A stretch of 45,777 nt of DNA from assembly GCF_023266035.1 (NCBI RefSeq), contig NZ_JAHFRY010000018.1, positions 1 to 45,777 of the forward strand, given 5' to 3'. Below the pieces are notes generated by a model. The model was not told where the DNA came from. It saw nothing but the letters and a program-made list of their open reading frames with translations, and ran no database searches. Numbering within the stretch: position 1 is the first letter of the stretch; each line of letters starts with the position of its first letter. The stretch comes from Nevskia sp. Its GTDB lineage: Bacteria; Pseudomonadota; Gammaproteobacteria; Nevskiales; Nevskiaceae. The position numbers were made by a program, and so were the translations under genes. Positions 9,265 to 16,686 of the stretch are shown here, piece after piece.

Positions 9265-9292
9265 CGGGCGGGCCTCACCCCGCTCCCGTTTT
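9265..9292 (+). terminator. Possible intrinsic terminator after the aldehyde dehydrogenase
   Basis: CGGGCGGG can pair with CCCG-CT-CCCG (2-nt bulge) around a CCTCAC loop, followed directly by TTTT. It begins 9 nt after the stop codon. The stem is GC-rich but bulged and the T run is only four long, so termination may be partial. Confidence 0.4.
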
Positions 9293-9354
9293 GGTCTCGT
9301 CAATCGAGGCCTTCTTTATATTTATAGTCGATTTTTCTCATTCTGGAGAAGCAC

Positions 9355-10533
9355 ATGAGTCAAGCTGTGATTGTTGCTGGTGTCGGCATGGTCCCCTTTG
9401 CAAAACCCGGGATGTCTGCACCTTATTACGAGATGGGTGCCGAGGCAGCCCGCCGCGCACTCACTGATGCCGGTGTTGATTATCGGCTTGTGCAACAAGC
9501 CTATGTGGGTTACGTCTACGGTGATTCCACCTGCGGTCAGCGCGCGCTATACCCAGTAGGGATGACTGGCATTCCGGTGATCAATGTCAACAACAATTGC
9601 TCTACCGGCTCGACTGCACTGTTTCTTGCTCGTCAGGCCGTACAAAGCGGTGCTGCTGACTGCGTGATCGCGCTCGGTTTCGAGCAAATGAAGCCGGGAG
9701 CACTAGGTTCCTATTACGCGGATCGCCCGACGCCGTTCGAGCCGTTCGACAAAGTCTGCGACCAGCTCGTCGGCCAGCCTGAAGTGCCGATGGCGATCCG
9801 CTACTTCGGCGGCGCCGGCATGGCGCACATGGAAAAGTACGGGACCAAGGCCGAGACCTTCGCGAAGATCCGCGCCAAGGCCAGCCGTCATGCCATGAAC
9901 AATCCTGTAGCGCTCTTTCGCAAGGAAGTGACGGTCGATGAAGTGATGGCTTCGCCGACTCTGATCGGCCCGCTGACGCGCTTGATGGCCTGCCCGCCGA
10001 CATGCGGTGCTGCGGCTGCCATCGTCTGCTCGGAAAAATTTGCCAAGACTCACGGGCTCGATTCGCGCGTGAAGATCGTCGCTCAGGCGATGACCACTGA
10101 CACACCGGCTACCTTCGACGCAGGAAACATGATGCAGCTGGTCGGCTACGACATGACCCGCGCCGCCGGCGATCAGGTCTATGCGTCAGCAGGCGTGGAT
10201 CCGACGGACGTCGATGTCGTGGAACTTCACGACTGCTTTGCGACCAATGAACTGCTCACCTATGAAGGCCTGCGTCTTGCCCCGGAAGGCGGTGCGGAAA
10301 AAATGATCCGCGACGGCGATAACACTTATGGCGGACGGGTGGTAACCAATCCCTCCGGTGGCCTGTTGTCGAAGGGCCATCCGCTGGGTGCAACCGGACT
10401 TGCGCAGTGCACCGAACTGGTCCAGCAGCTGCGTGGGACTGCGGAGGCGCGACAGGTCAAGGGTGCGCGCATTGCGTTGCAGCACAACCTCGGTCTCGGT
10501 GGTGCTTGCGTCGTGACGATGTACCAGGTCTGA
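9355..10533 (+). CDS. SCP2/lipid-transfer-type thiolase
   Basis: The protein has 392 residues, preceded by GGAGAAG. It matches the SCPx-type thiolase family often annotated as 'lipid-transfer protein'. Visible catalytic features are Cys82 in NNNCSTGS, His292 in LHDCFATNE, His342 in SKGHPLGATG and Cys385 in GLGGACVV. Because both cysteines and the GHP histidine are kept, thiolytic cleavage of a 3-ketoacyl-CoA is likelier than the retro-aldol reaction of Ltp2-type homologues, which lack them. The next genes encode two hot-dog hydratases, a ketoreductase-like SDR and an acyl-CoA dehydrogenase, so one operon holds a whole beta-oxidation cycle. SCP2-type thiolases usually act on branched or steroid-derived chains; the substrate here is inferred, not shown. 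Confidence 0.92.
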   Translation: MSQAVIVAGVGMVPFAKPGMSAPYYEMGAEAARRALTDAGVDYRLVQQAYVGYVYGDSTCGQRALYPVGMTGIPVINVNNNCSTGSTALFLARQAVQSGAADCVIALGFEQMKPGALGSYYADRPTPFEPFDKVCDQLVGQPEVPMAIRYFGGAGMAHMEKYGTKAETFAKIRAKASRHAMNNPVALFRKEVTVDEVMASPTLIGPLTRLMACPPTCGAAAAIVCSEKFAKTHGLDSRVKIVAQAMTTDTPATFDAGNMMQLVGYDMTRAAGDQVYASAGVDPTDVDVVELHDCFATNELLTYEGLRLAPEGGAEKMIRDGDNTYGGRVVTNPSGGLLSKGHPLGATGLAQCTELVQQLRGTAEARQVKGARIALQHNLGLGGACVVTMYQV

Positions 10534-10546
10534 GAGGGGAATTTTC

Positions 10547-11005
10547 ATGATCGACACCAAGCACATCGGTCGGCAGCTCGCGACCACTTTTTTCGAAGTG
10601 GAGAAGGGGCGCTTGCGCTTCTTCGCCAAGGCCACTGGAGAGACCCGGCCTGAATACATCGACGAGGCCGCGGCCAAGGCTGCGGGGTATCGCAGCCTGC
10701 CGGTGCCGCCCACCTTCCTGATGGGGGCGGACCTGGACGCGGGCATCATGTTCACGCTGCTCGATGAGCTGGGCGTGCCCATCGGCAACATCCTGCACGG
10801 CGAACAGAGCTTCACCTACCACGCGCAGGTCTGCGCCGGCGACGTACTGAAAGTGGAGTCGCGCATCGCCGACATCTACCACAAGAAAGGCGGCGCACTG
10901 GAATTCATCGTGAAGGACTCGGTCATCACCGACCTGAACGGTGTGAAGGTCATGGAGGCCCGCAGCGTCATCGTGGCCCGCAACCCCAAGGAGAAGTCGG
11001 CATGA
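10547..11005 (+). CDS. FAS1-like/MaoC N-terminal-type hot-dog dehydratase subunit
   Basis: The protein has 152 residues, with GAGGGG before the ATG. The sequence (LRFFAKATGETRPEYIDEAAAK, then PVPPTFLMG and LHGEQSFTYHAQVCAGD) is that of the MaoC_dehydrat_N / FAS1-like dehydratase family. It is the non-catalytic-motif partner in two-component (R)-specific hydratases such as mycobacterial HadAB-type and ChsH1-ChsH2-type enzymes. It lacks the D-x(4)-H active-site motif carried by the next gene, with which it overlaps by 4 nt. The two are therefore expected to be translationally coupled and to form a heteromeric enoyl-CoA hydratase. Unlike ChsH2, neither subunit has a DUF35 domain. Confidence 0.9.
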   Translation: MIDTKHIGRQLATTFFEVEKGRLRFFAKATGETRPEYIDEAAAKAAGYRSLPVPPTFLMGADLDAGIMFTLLDELGVPIGNILHGEQSFTYHAQVCAGDVLKVESRIADIYHKKGGALEFIVKDSVITDLNGVKVMEARSVIVARNPKEKSA

Positions 11006-11421
11006 GCGTCCCAACATTCGATCAGGTCAAGGTCGGCGACGAACTCCCCGCGCTGAAGCTGCCGCGCGTCACGCGTACCACGCTAGCGCTGTTTGCGGGT
11101 GCGTCCGGTGACCACAACCCGGTCCACATTGATCTGGATTTCGCCAAGGCCGCAGGCATGCCGGACGTGTTCGCGCACGGCATGTTGCCGATGGCATACC
11201 TCGGCCGCTTCCTTACTAACTGGGCGCCTCAGACGCAGCTCCGGCAATACGCGGTGCGCTTCTCGGCCATCACGCCGATCGGCGCCAAGCTGACCTGCGG
11301 CGGCAAGGTGGTGGAGAAGCTCGAACGCAACGGTGAACGGGTCGTGAAGCTGGAGATCGGCGTCGTTGACGACAAGGGGGAGCTCAAGCTCTCCGGCGAC
11401 GCGCTGGTCGCGCTGAAGTAA
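11002..11421 (+). CDS. MaoC family (R)-specific enoyl-CoA hydratase subunit
   Basis: The protein has 139 residues and overlaps the previous gene by ATGA. It contains the hydratase-2 motif GDHNPVHID, with Asp37 and His42 as the expected catalytic pair, then FAHGMLPMAYLGRFL. It would hydrate a 2-enoyl-CoA to the (R)-3-hydroxyacyl-CoA, with the upstream subunit supplying the other half of the double hot-dog. This stereochemistry calls for an SDR-type dehydrogenase, which is the next gene. Confidence 0.93.
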   Translation: MSVPTFDQVKVGDELPALKLPRVTRTTLALFAGASGDHNPVHIDLDFAKAAGMPDVFAHGMLPMAYLGRFLTNWAPQTQLRQYAVRFSAITPIGAKLTCGGKVVEKLERNGERVVKLEIGVVDDKGELKLSGDALVALK

Positions 11422-11450
11422 TCACATTCAACACTCAGGAATCAGACTCC

Positions 11451-12275
11451 ATGAAACTCGCAGGCAAGGTTGCACTCGTCACCGGGTCGGGCCGCGGCAT
11501 CGGCCGTGAAATCGCTCTGAAGCTCGCATCGGAAGGGGCCAGTGTTGTCGTCAACGATCTCGATCCCGTTCCAGCGGAGGAAACCGTCGCGGCCATTGTC
11601 GCAATGGGTGGAAAAGCGGTGGCCTGTGCAGGCAGCGTGACTGAGAAGGGCTTCGCCGAACGCTTCGTCAATACCGCTATCGAGCAGCTAGGTGGCCTGG
11701 ACATCATCGTCAACAACGCTGGCTATACCTGGGACAACGTCATCCACAAGATGACCGACGAGCAGTGGCACGCGATCATTGACGTGCACGTCACCGCGCC
11801 GTTCCAGATCCTGCGTGCGGCTTCCGAGTATCTTAGGGTGCAGACCAAGAAGGAAGCGATGGAAGGCCGCGAGGTGTTCCGCAAGGTCGTCAACATCTCG
11901 TCGATTGCAGGCACCGGCGGCAATGCCGGCCAGGCCAATTACTCGGCCGGCAAGGCCGCAATCATCGGCCTGACCAAGGCCATGTCCAAGGAGTGGGGCC
12001 GCTACAAGGTCAACGTCAACTGCGTGGCCTTCGGCCTGATCAAGACGCGCTTGACCGAGGCGGCCGCCGGCACCGACGCCAGCATCGACGTCGAAGGCCG
12101 CAAGATCAAGGTCGGGGTCAATCCGGATCTGCTCAAGACCATGGAAGCCATGGTGCCTTTGGGTCGTGCGGGAACGCCGACTGAGGCAGCGGGTTCCGTT
12201 TACCTGTTCTGCATCCCGGAATCCGACTACGTCAGCGGCCAGGTGCTGATCTGCGGCGGTGGCTTCTCGATGTGA
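11451..12275 (+). CDS. Short-chain dehydrogenase/reductase, FabG/3-hydroxyacyl-CoA dehydrogenase-like
   Basis: The protein has 274 residues. It shows the cofactor motif TGSGRGIG (11-18), NNAG (88-91), a catalytic Ser near 150-151 and YSAGK (Tyr164, Lys168). Asp36 after the second strand (VVNDLD) suggests NAD(H) preference. It is slightly longer than FabG, with an inserted segment QTKKEAMEGREVF before the serine strand, seen in SDRs that act on 3-hydroxyacyl-CoA in MaoC-containing operons. It probably oxidises the (R)-3-hydroxyacyl-CoA made by the hydratase pair, giving the substrate of the thiolase. The stop codon overlaps the candidate GTG start of the next gene. Confidence 0.93.
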   Translation: MKLAGKVALVTGSGRGIGREIALKLASEGASVVVNDLDPVPAEETVAAIVAMGGKAVACAGSVTEKGFAERFVNTAIEQLGGLDIIVNNAGYTWDNVIHKMTDEQWHAIIDVHVTAPFQILRAASEYLRVQTKKEAMEGREVFRKVVNISSIAGTGGNAGQANYSAGKAAIIGLTKAMSKEWGRYKVNVNCVAFGLIKTRLTEAAAGTDASIDVEGRKIKVGVNPDLLKTMEAMVPLGRAGTPTEAAGSVYLFCIPESDYVSGQVLICGGGFSM

Positions 12276-13435
12276 GCGCGACCATGAAAAAGGCAGAATC
12301 GCCATGGATGAACGAGGAACTGACGCTATTCCGCGATAACGTCCGCAAGTTCATCGCTGCGGAAATCACGCCACACGAGGAGCAGTGGGCCGAACGGCAG
12401 TACGTGGACCGCGATCTCTGGCACAAGGCCGGTGCGGCAGGGCTGCTGTGCACGGATGTGGCCGAGGAATACGGTGGCGCCGGCGGCACGTTCGCGCACG
12501 AGGCGGTGATCCTCGAGGAACAGGCCTATGCCGGCAACACGGCTTGGGCCAAGGGCGTGCATGAAATCGTCACGCACTACATTGTTGGCTGCGCCACGCC
12601 AGAGCAGAAGAAGCGCTGGCTGCCAAAGCTGGCGTCGGGTGAAATGGTCGGCGCCATCGCCATGACCGAGCCCGGCACCGGTTCGGATCTGCAGGCGGTA
12701 CGCACGCGCGCCGAGCGGGACGGCGACAGCTATCTCATCAACGGCTCCAAGACCTTCATCTCCAATGGCCATCATTGCGGGCTGCTGATCATCGTCTGCA
12801 AAACGGATCTGTCTGCAGGTGCCAAGGGTATCTCCCTGATCGCGGCCGAAAATCCGACGGAGCTACCAGGCTACAAACGTGGCCGACTGCTGCACAAGAT
12901 CGGCCAGAAGGGTCAGGACACTGCAGAGCTGTTTTTCGAGAACCTGCGGGTGCCGGCAGAAAACCTGCTGGGCGGACGCGAGGGCCAGGGCTTCTACCAA
13001 CTCATGAATCAGTTGCCCCGCGAGCGCCTGATCATCGGCGTCGGCGCCATCGCTGCGGCGGAAGCGGCGATGCATCACACGCTGGACTACGTCCGTCAGC
13101 GCAAGGCTTTTGGCAAGACCCTGCTGGAATTCCAGAACACGCGCTTCAAGCTGGCAGAGCGACAGACCGAACTCACCATCGGCCGGGTGTTCATCGACCA
13201 CTGTATTCAGAAATTGCTGGATGGCAAGCTCGATGCGGCGACCGCCTCGATGGCCAAGTGGTGGGGTACGCAGAAGCAGTGCGAGATCGTCGACGAATGC
13301 CTGCAGTTCTTCGGCGGTTTCGGCTACATGACCGAGTATCCGATCGCACGCATGTACCAGGATGCACGCGTACAGAAGATCTACGGCGGCACCAACGAAA
13401 TTATGAAAGAACTGATCGCTCGGTCGCTGGAATAA
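12272..13435 (+). CDS. Acyl-CoA dehydrogenase, long-chain/LCAD-like
   Basis: The protein has 387 residues. The track start is a GTG overlapping the SDR stop; an ATG 12 nt downstream (12284, MKKAESPWMNEE) is an equally possible start. FAD-binding motifs AMTEPGTGSDL and FISNG are present. The C-terminal 'KIYGGTNEIMKE' has Gly where MCAD has its catalytic Glu, while 'LPRERLIIGVGAI' carries the Glu used by LCAD and isovaleryl-CoA dehydrogenases, with 'RQRKAFGK' following. A long or branched substrate with the LCAD-type base is therefore expected. It would open the beta-oxidation cycle completed by the hydratases, SDR and thiolase just upstream. Confidence 0.93.
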   Translation: MSATMKKAESPWMNEELTLFRDNVRKFIAAEITPHEEQWAERQYVDRDLWHKAGAAGLLCTDVAEEYGGAGGTFAHEAVILEEQAYAGNTAWAKGVHEIVTHYIVGCATPEQKKRWLPKLASGEMVGAIAMTEPGTGSDLQAVRTRAERDGDSYLINGSKTFISNGHHCGLLIIVCKTDLSAGAKGISLIAAENPTELPGYKRGRLLHKIGQKGQDTAELFFENLRVPAENLLGGREGQGFYQLMNQLPRERLIIGVGAIAAAEAAMHHTLDYVRQRKAFGKTLLEFQNTRFKLAERQTELTIGRVFIDHCIQKLLDGKLDAATASMAKWWGTQKQCEIVDECLQFFGGFGYMTEYPIARMYQDARVQKIYGGTNEIMKELIARSLE

Positions 13436-13472
13436 GCCCGACCAATTCACCACCTTGGCCCTCACCAAAACG

Positions 13473-14087
13473 ATGCGTAATTTTTACGAACGCAACATCC
13501 TGCCCTCGATGATTGACGTGATGTGCGGTATGCCGATGTTCGAGCGCCATCGTCAGCGTCTGGTACCGCAGGCCTCGGGGCGGGTGCTGGAAATCGGGAT
13601 CGGTACTGGACGCAATATCGCCCATTACCGTCCAGAACAGATCCAATGCCTGTGCGCTGTTGATCCCGGCCTTCATCGCAAGGCTCGGAGACGGGCACGC
13701 AAGCGTGGAATGGAGATCCTAGAAGTACCGTTGACGGCCGAGAAGATTCCTGTCGCCGATGCCAGCTTCGATTGTGTGGTCTGCACTTTCAGCCTGTGCA
13801 CGATCTCCGACCCTAACGCAGCGCTGTCCGAAATGCGTCGCTTGCTTGCCCCCGGCGGCAGGATGCTGTTTGCCGAACACGGTTCAGCGCCTGAAGCCTG
13901 GGTGCGTCGCTGGCAGGAAGGGATCACCCCGTATTGGAAGCTGATCGGGGGCGGCTGCCACCTCAATCGCAACATTCCTGCACTGATCGAGAGATCCGGC
14001 TTCCGCATCGAGGGACTGAAGGCCGGTTATGAACGTGGGCCACGCGTACTCAGTTACCTCTATTCCGGGACCGCTGTGCCCCGCTGA
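13473..14087 (+). CDS. Class I SAM-dependent methyltransferase
   Basis: The frame on the track starts at a TTG; I prefer the ATG at 13473 (MRNFYERNILPSMIDVMC), giving 204 residues. Motif I is LEIGIGTGRNI, followed by an acidic strand end (CAVDP), 'VVCTFSLCTISDP' and 'MRRLLAPGGRMLFAEHG'. This pattern is typical of UbiE/phosphatidylethanolamine N-methyltransferase-like small-molecule methyltransferases. It lies 37 nt after the acyl-CoA dehydrogenase and just before a hydrolase and a MAPEG gene. Its substrate is not evident, and its presence in a catabolic operon is unusual. Confidence 0.88.
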   Translation: MRNFYERNILPSMIDVMCGMPMFERHRQRLVPQASGRVLEIGIGTGRNIAHYRPEQIQCLCAVDPGLHRKARRRARKRGMEILEVPLTAEKIPVADASFDCVVCTFSLCTISDPNAALSEMRRLLAPGGRMLFAEHGSAPEAWVRRWQEGITPYWKLIGGGCHLNRNIPALIERSGFRIEGLKAGYERGPRVLSYLYSGTAVPR

Positions 14088-14105
14088 TACTTCCGATCAT
14101 TCCCC

Positions 14106-14999
14106 TTGGCACACGACCCTATTGCACCCGCTACTCTCAAGCCCATTCAACTCCTGGGGCTGAACGGCCTTCGTCTGGCCGGCGAGTCAGCCGGCAACCC
14201 GACGCATGTGCCGGTGGTTCTCCTGCATGGCGGAGGACAAACTCGCCATGCATGGGCGAGCACGGCGATCCGGCTGGCTGAAGCCGGCTATTACGCCCTG
14301 GCCTACGACGCTCGTGGACATGGTGACAGCGCCTGGTCAGAGTGCGGTGATTACAGCCCCGAAGCGCTGATTGGCGACCTGCGCGCGGTCACCTCCAGGC
14401 TGAGTGCGCGACCCATCCTGGTCGGCGCATCGATGGGCGGACTCACTTTGATGGTGGCTCTCGGCGAGGCTGAAGAGGACTATGCGAGGGCGCTGGTGCT
14501 GGTGGACATCGCCGCCCGTCTCGAGGCGAGCGGCGTGGCACGCGTACTCGAGTTCATGCGAGCGCACACGTCCGGCTTCGCCACTCTCGACGAGGCGGTG
14601 GACGCGGTCGCCGCCTACAACCCGCACCGGCCCCGCCCGCGCGGCACCGAGGGCCTGCGCAAGAACCTCCGACACCGCGACGGGCGCTGGTACTGGCACT
14701 GGGACCCGCGCTTCCTTGACCATGCCACGCGCACGCAGGCCGGTGAAGCGCTGATTCAGCAAGAGCGCCGCGAGAATGCTGCGAGGCGTATCCGCGTTCC
14801 GACCCTGCTGGTGCGTGGCGGCAGCAGTGACGTGGTCAGCCCAGCAGGTGCTCGCGCCCTGCAGGAATTGATTCCGCACGCGGAACTGGCCGATGTCGCA
14901 GAGGCAGGCCACATGGTGGCCGGGGACCGCAACGATCTGTTCAGCGAGGCAGTGATCGCATTCCTGCATTGCCATGCCCCCCCGCACCAGAGTGCCTGA
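14106..14999 (+). CDS. Alpha/beta hydrolase
   Basis: The protein has 297 residues from a TTG start; no ATG lies near the conserved N terminus and no clear Shine-Dalgarno is visible, so the start is uncertain. Alpha/beta-hydrolase landmarks are the oxyanion HGGGQTRHAW (from His41), YDARGHGDS, the nucleophile elbow GASMGG (Ser109) and a C-terminal EAGHMVAGD histidine. The family includes esterases, C-C hydrolases and haloperoxidase-like enzymes. It overlaps the following MAPEG ATG by one base (TGATG), a coupling arrangement. The substrate may be an ester or thioester of the operon's pathway; this is inference. Confidence 0.88.
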   Translation: MAHDPIAPATLKPIQLLGLNGLRLAGESAGNPTHVPVVLLHGGGQTRHAWASTAIRLAEAGYYALAYDARGHGDSAWSECGDYSPEALIGDLRAVTSRLSARPILVGASMGGLTLMVALGEAEEDYARALVLVDIAARLEASGVARVLEFMRAHTSGFATLDEAVDAVAAYNPHRPRPRGTEGLRKNLRHRDGRWYWHWDPRFLDHATRTQAGEALIQQERRENAARRIRVPTLLVRGGSSDVVSPAGARALQELIPHAELADVAEAGHMVAGDRNDLFSEAVIAFLHCHAPPHQSA

Positions 15000-15405
15000 T
15001 GTCTACCCTGATCTATCCCGCAGCGTTTTACGTCCTGTACATCTTCGCTCTGTTCCTGAGCCTGATGGTGGTGCGCGTGCGCGCGGTGAAATCCGGCAAG
15101 GTGGCGATGGCCTATTTCGCGACGTATTCCGGCGAAGGTCCGCCGGAATGGACGTGGTGTTGGGCCGTCATTACGACAACCAGTTCCAGGTGCCCCTGCT
15201 CTTCCTGCTCACCTGCAGCGTGCTCATGCACGCCGGCGTGCAGGATGGATTGACACAGGGGCTTGCCTGGCTGTTTGTAGCCTCGAGGCTCGCGCATTCA
15301 TGGGTGCACTTGCGCGGCAATGTTGTCGTGAGACGCCTGCAGGCCTATGCGCTGGGCTGGTTCACCATCGTTGCTCTTTGGATCCGACTGCTGCTGGCGG
15401 CCTAA
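14999..15405 (+). pseudogene. MAPEG family membrane protein gene with a single frameshift
   Basis: Two overlapping frames together encode one MAPEG protein (about 130 residues). Frame 1 starts at ATG 14999 and gives MSTLIYPAAFYVLYIFALFL, one membrane helix, to GEGPPEW. The continuation VVLGRHYDNQFQVPLLFLLT, the MAPEG signature region with further membrane helices, is in another frame and runs to the stop at 15405. The switch lies within about 15143-15155, and a single missing base would join the frames. MAPEG proteins are eicosanoid/glutathione-metabolism relatives of unknown role in bacteria. Either the gene is broken in this strain or the assembly has a one-base error; the unbroken rest of each frame suggests a recent event. 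Confidence 0.8.
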
Positions 15406-15427
15406 ACCGACGAGCGCCTGCCACGGC

Positions 15428-15451
15428 GCTTCACGCCGCCTGGTGTGAAGC
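15428..15451 (+). terminator. Hairpin between the MAPEG gene and the next acyl-CoA dehydrogenase
   Basis: GCTTCAC and GTGAAGC form a perfect 7-bp stem with a 10-nt loop, 23 nt beyond the MAPEG stop. No T run follows, so it may be a transcript-stabilising or weak terminator structure rather than a full intrinsic terminator. It divides the long plus-strand run into two possible units. Confidence 0.3.
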
Positions 15452-15513
15452 CGATCCGATACCGAATTGCGGTACCCAATTATCTCATCATCTCTATCTG
15501 AGGATATCTCCCC

Positions 15514-16671
15514 GTGGATCTTGATTTTTCACCAGAGGACCAGGCGTTCCGCGCCGAAATCCGCACCTGGATGCAGGCCAATGTTCCGCCGAAGGCTGGC
15601 CCAGAAATTGGCCTGCCGAACCACCGGGAAACGCAGGCCGCCTGGGAGCACAAGCTCGGCAAGAAAGGCTGGCTGGCCTGCAACTGGCCCGCTGAGTACG
15701 GCGGGCCAGGCTGGACCGCGACGCAGCGTTACATCTTCGATACCGAGCGGGCACTGGCCGGCGCCCCGCCGTTCAGCCCCTTCGGACTGATGATGCTGGG
15801 GCCGGTGCTGATGGCCTACGGCACGCCGGAACAGCAGTCACGCTACCTGCCGAAGATCGCCAGCGGCGAGGAATTCTGGTGTCAGGGCTATTCGGAACCA
15901 GGCTCCGGTTCCGATCTGGCCAGCCTGAAGACCCAGGCGGTTCGGCACGGTGACCGCTATGTCGTCAATGGCCAGAAGATCTGGACGACCCAGGCGCACT
16001 GGGCGAGCTACATGTTCTGTCTGTGTCGTACCAATACCGATGTGCCCAAGCAGCAAGGCATTTCCTTCCTGCTGATCGATATGCGTGCGCCGGGGATCGA
16101 GATCCGGCCTATCACCACCATTGATGGCGAGCACCATCTGAACGAAGTTTTTCTGACTGATGTTCAGGTGCCGGTTGGCAATCTGGTCGGCCAGGAAGGC
16201 CAGGGCTGGACCATTGCGAAGTACTTGCTCACTCACGAGCGAACGGGTTTGGCCGGAATCGCGGACAGCTACTTCCAGATCGGCGAACTGCATGGTGCCG
16301 TCAACCGCGATGCGAGCCTTGCTGATGACCCTCTGGTGCGACGGCGATTGGCGGCACTGGAGGTTGATCTTCTTGCGCTCGAATTCACCAATCTGCGCAC
16401 CTTGGACCGTGTTGCCCGAGGCGAGCCGCTGGGTGCAGGGTCATCAGGCCTCAAGATTCGCGGCAGCGAGCTGCAGCAGGCGATTTCTGAAGCACAGGTG
16501 GAACTCGGAGGGCTTTCGGCCTTGCCGTGGCTCGGCGAGGTGTCGACTGGAGACCCGGTATTCCGCACTGCAACCCAACGCTACAACTTTCTGCGCGCCT
16601 GCACCATCTACGGCGGCAGCACCGAAATCCAGAAGAACTTGCTTGCCAAGCTGCTGCTTGGCACTAATTGA
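15514..16671 (+). CDS. Acyl-CoA dehydrogenase, catalytic-type subunit of a pair
   Basis: The protein has 385 residues from a GTG start (MDLDFSPEDQAFRAEIRTWM). It has the FAD/substrate motifs CQGYSEPGSGSDLASL and KIWTTQAHWA, and ends ACTIYGGSTEIQKNLLAKLLLG, the usual complete ACAD C terminus. It is followed 15 nt later by a second ACAD gene with a degenerate C terminus. This is the pattern of heteromeric alpha2beta2 dehydrogenases of steroid side-chain catabolism (ChsE-type/FadE28-29-type). Long N-terminal sections such as 'WACNWPAEYGGPGW' are typical of that subgroup. The inferred role is dehydrogenation of a bulky or branched acyl-CoA; steroid specificity is not proven. Confidence 0.92.
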   Translation: MDLDFSPEDQAFRAEIRTWMQANVPPKAGPEIGLPNHRETQAAWEHKLGKKGWLACNWPAEYGGPGWTATQRYIFDTERALAGAPPFSPFGLMMLGPVLMAYGTPEQQSRYLPKIASGEEFWCQGYSEPGSGSDLASLKTQAVRHGDRYVVNGQKIWTTQAHWASYMFCLCRTNTDVPKQQGISFLLIDMRAPGIEIRPITTIDGEHHLNEVFLTDVQVPVGNLVGQEGQGWTIAKYLLTHERTGLAGIADSYFQIGELHGAVNRDASLADDPLVRRRLAALEVDLLALEFTNLRTLDRVARGEPLGAGSSGLKIRGSELQQAISEAQVELGGLSALPWLGEVSTGDPVFRTATQRYNFLRACTIYGGSTEIQKNLLAKLLLGTN

Positions 16672-16686
16672 GACGGAGGCGGAACA

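Noticed and set aside
9355-10533. Reading the thiolase as an Ltp2-type steroid aldolase
   Set aside because: It retains Cys82, the GHP histidine and Cys385, which point to thiolase chemistry, and no DUF35-domain partner is encoded nearby.
14107-14125. TGGCAC followed by TTGC, resembling a sigma54 promoter
   Set aside because: Spacing is 9 nt instead of 5, so the -24 and -12 elements are out of register, and it lies within the start of a coding gene.
15465-15481. AATTG-N7-CAATT dyad before the 15514 acyl-CoA dehydrogenase
   Set aside because: Only 5-bp arms with two internal mismatched pairs and no second copy in the window; too weak to list as an operator.
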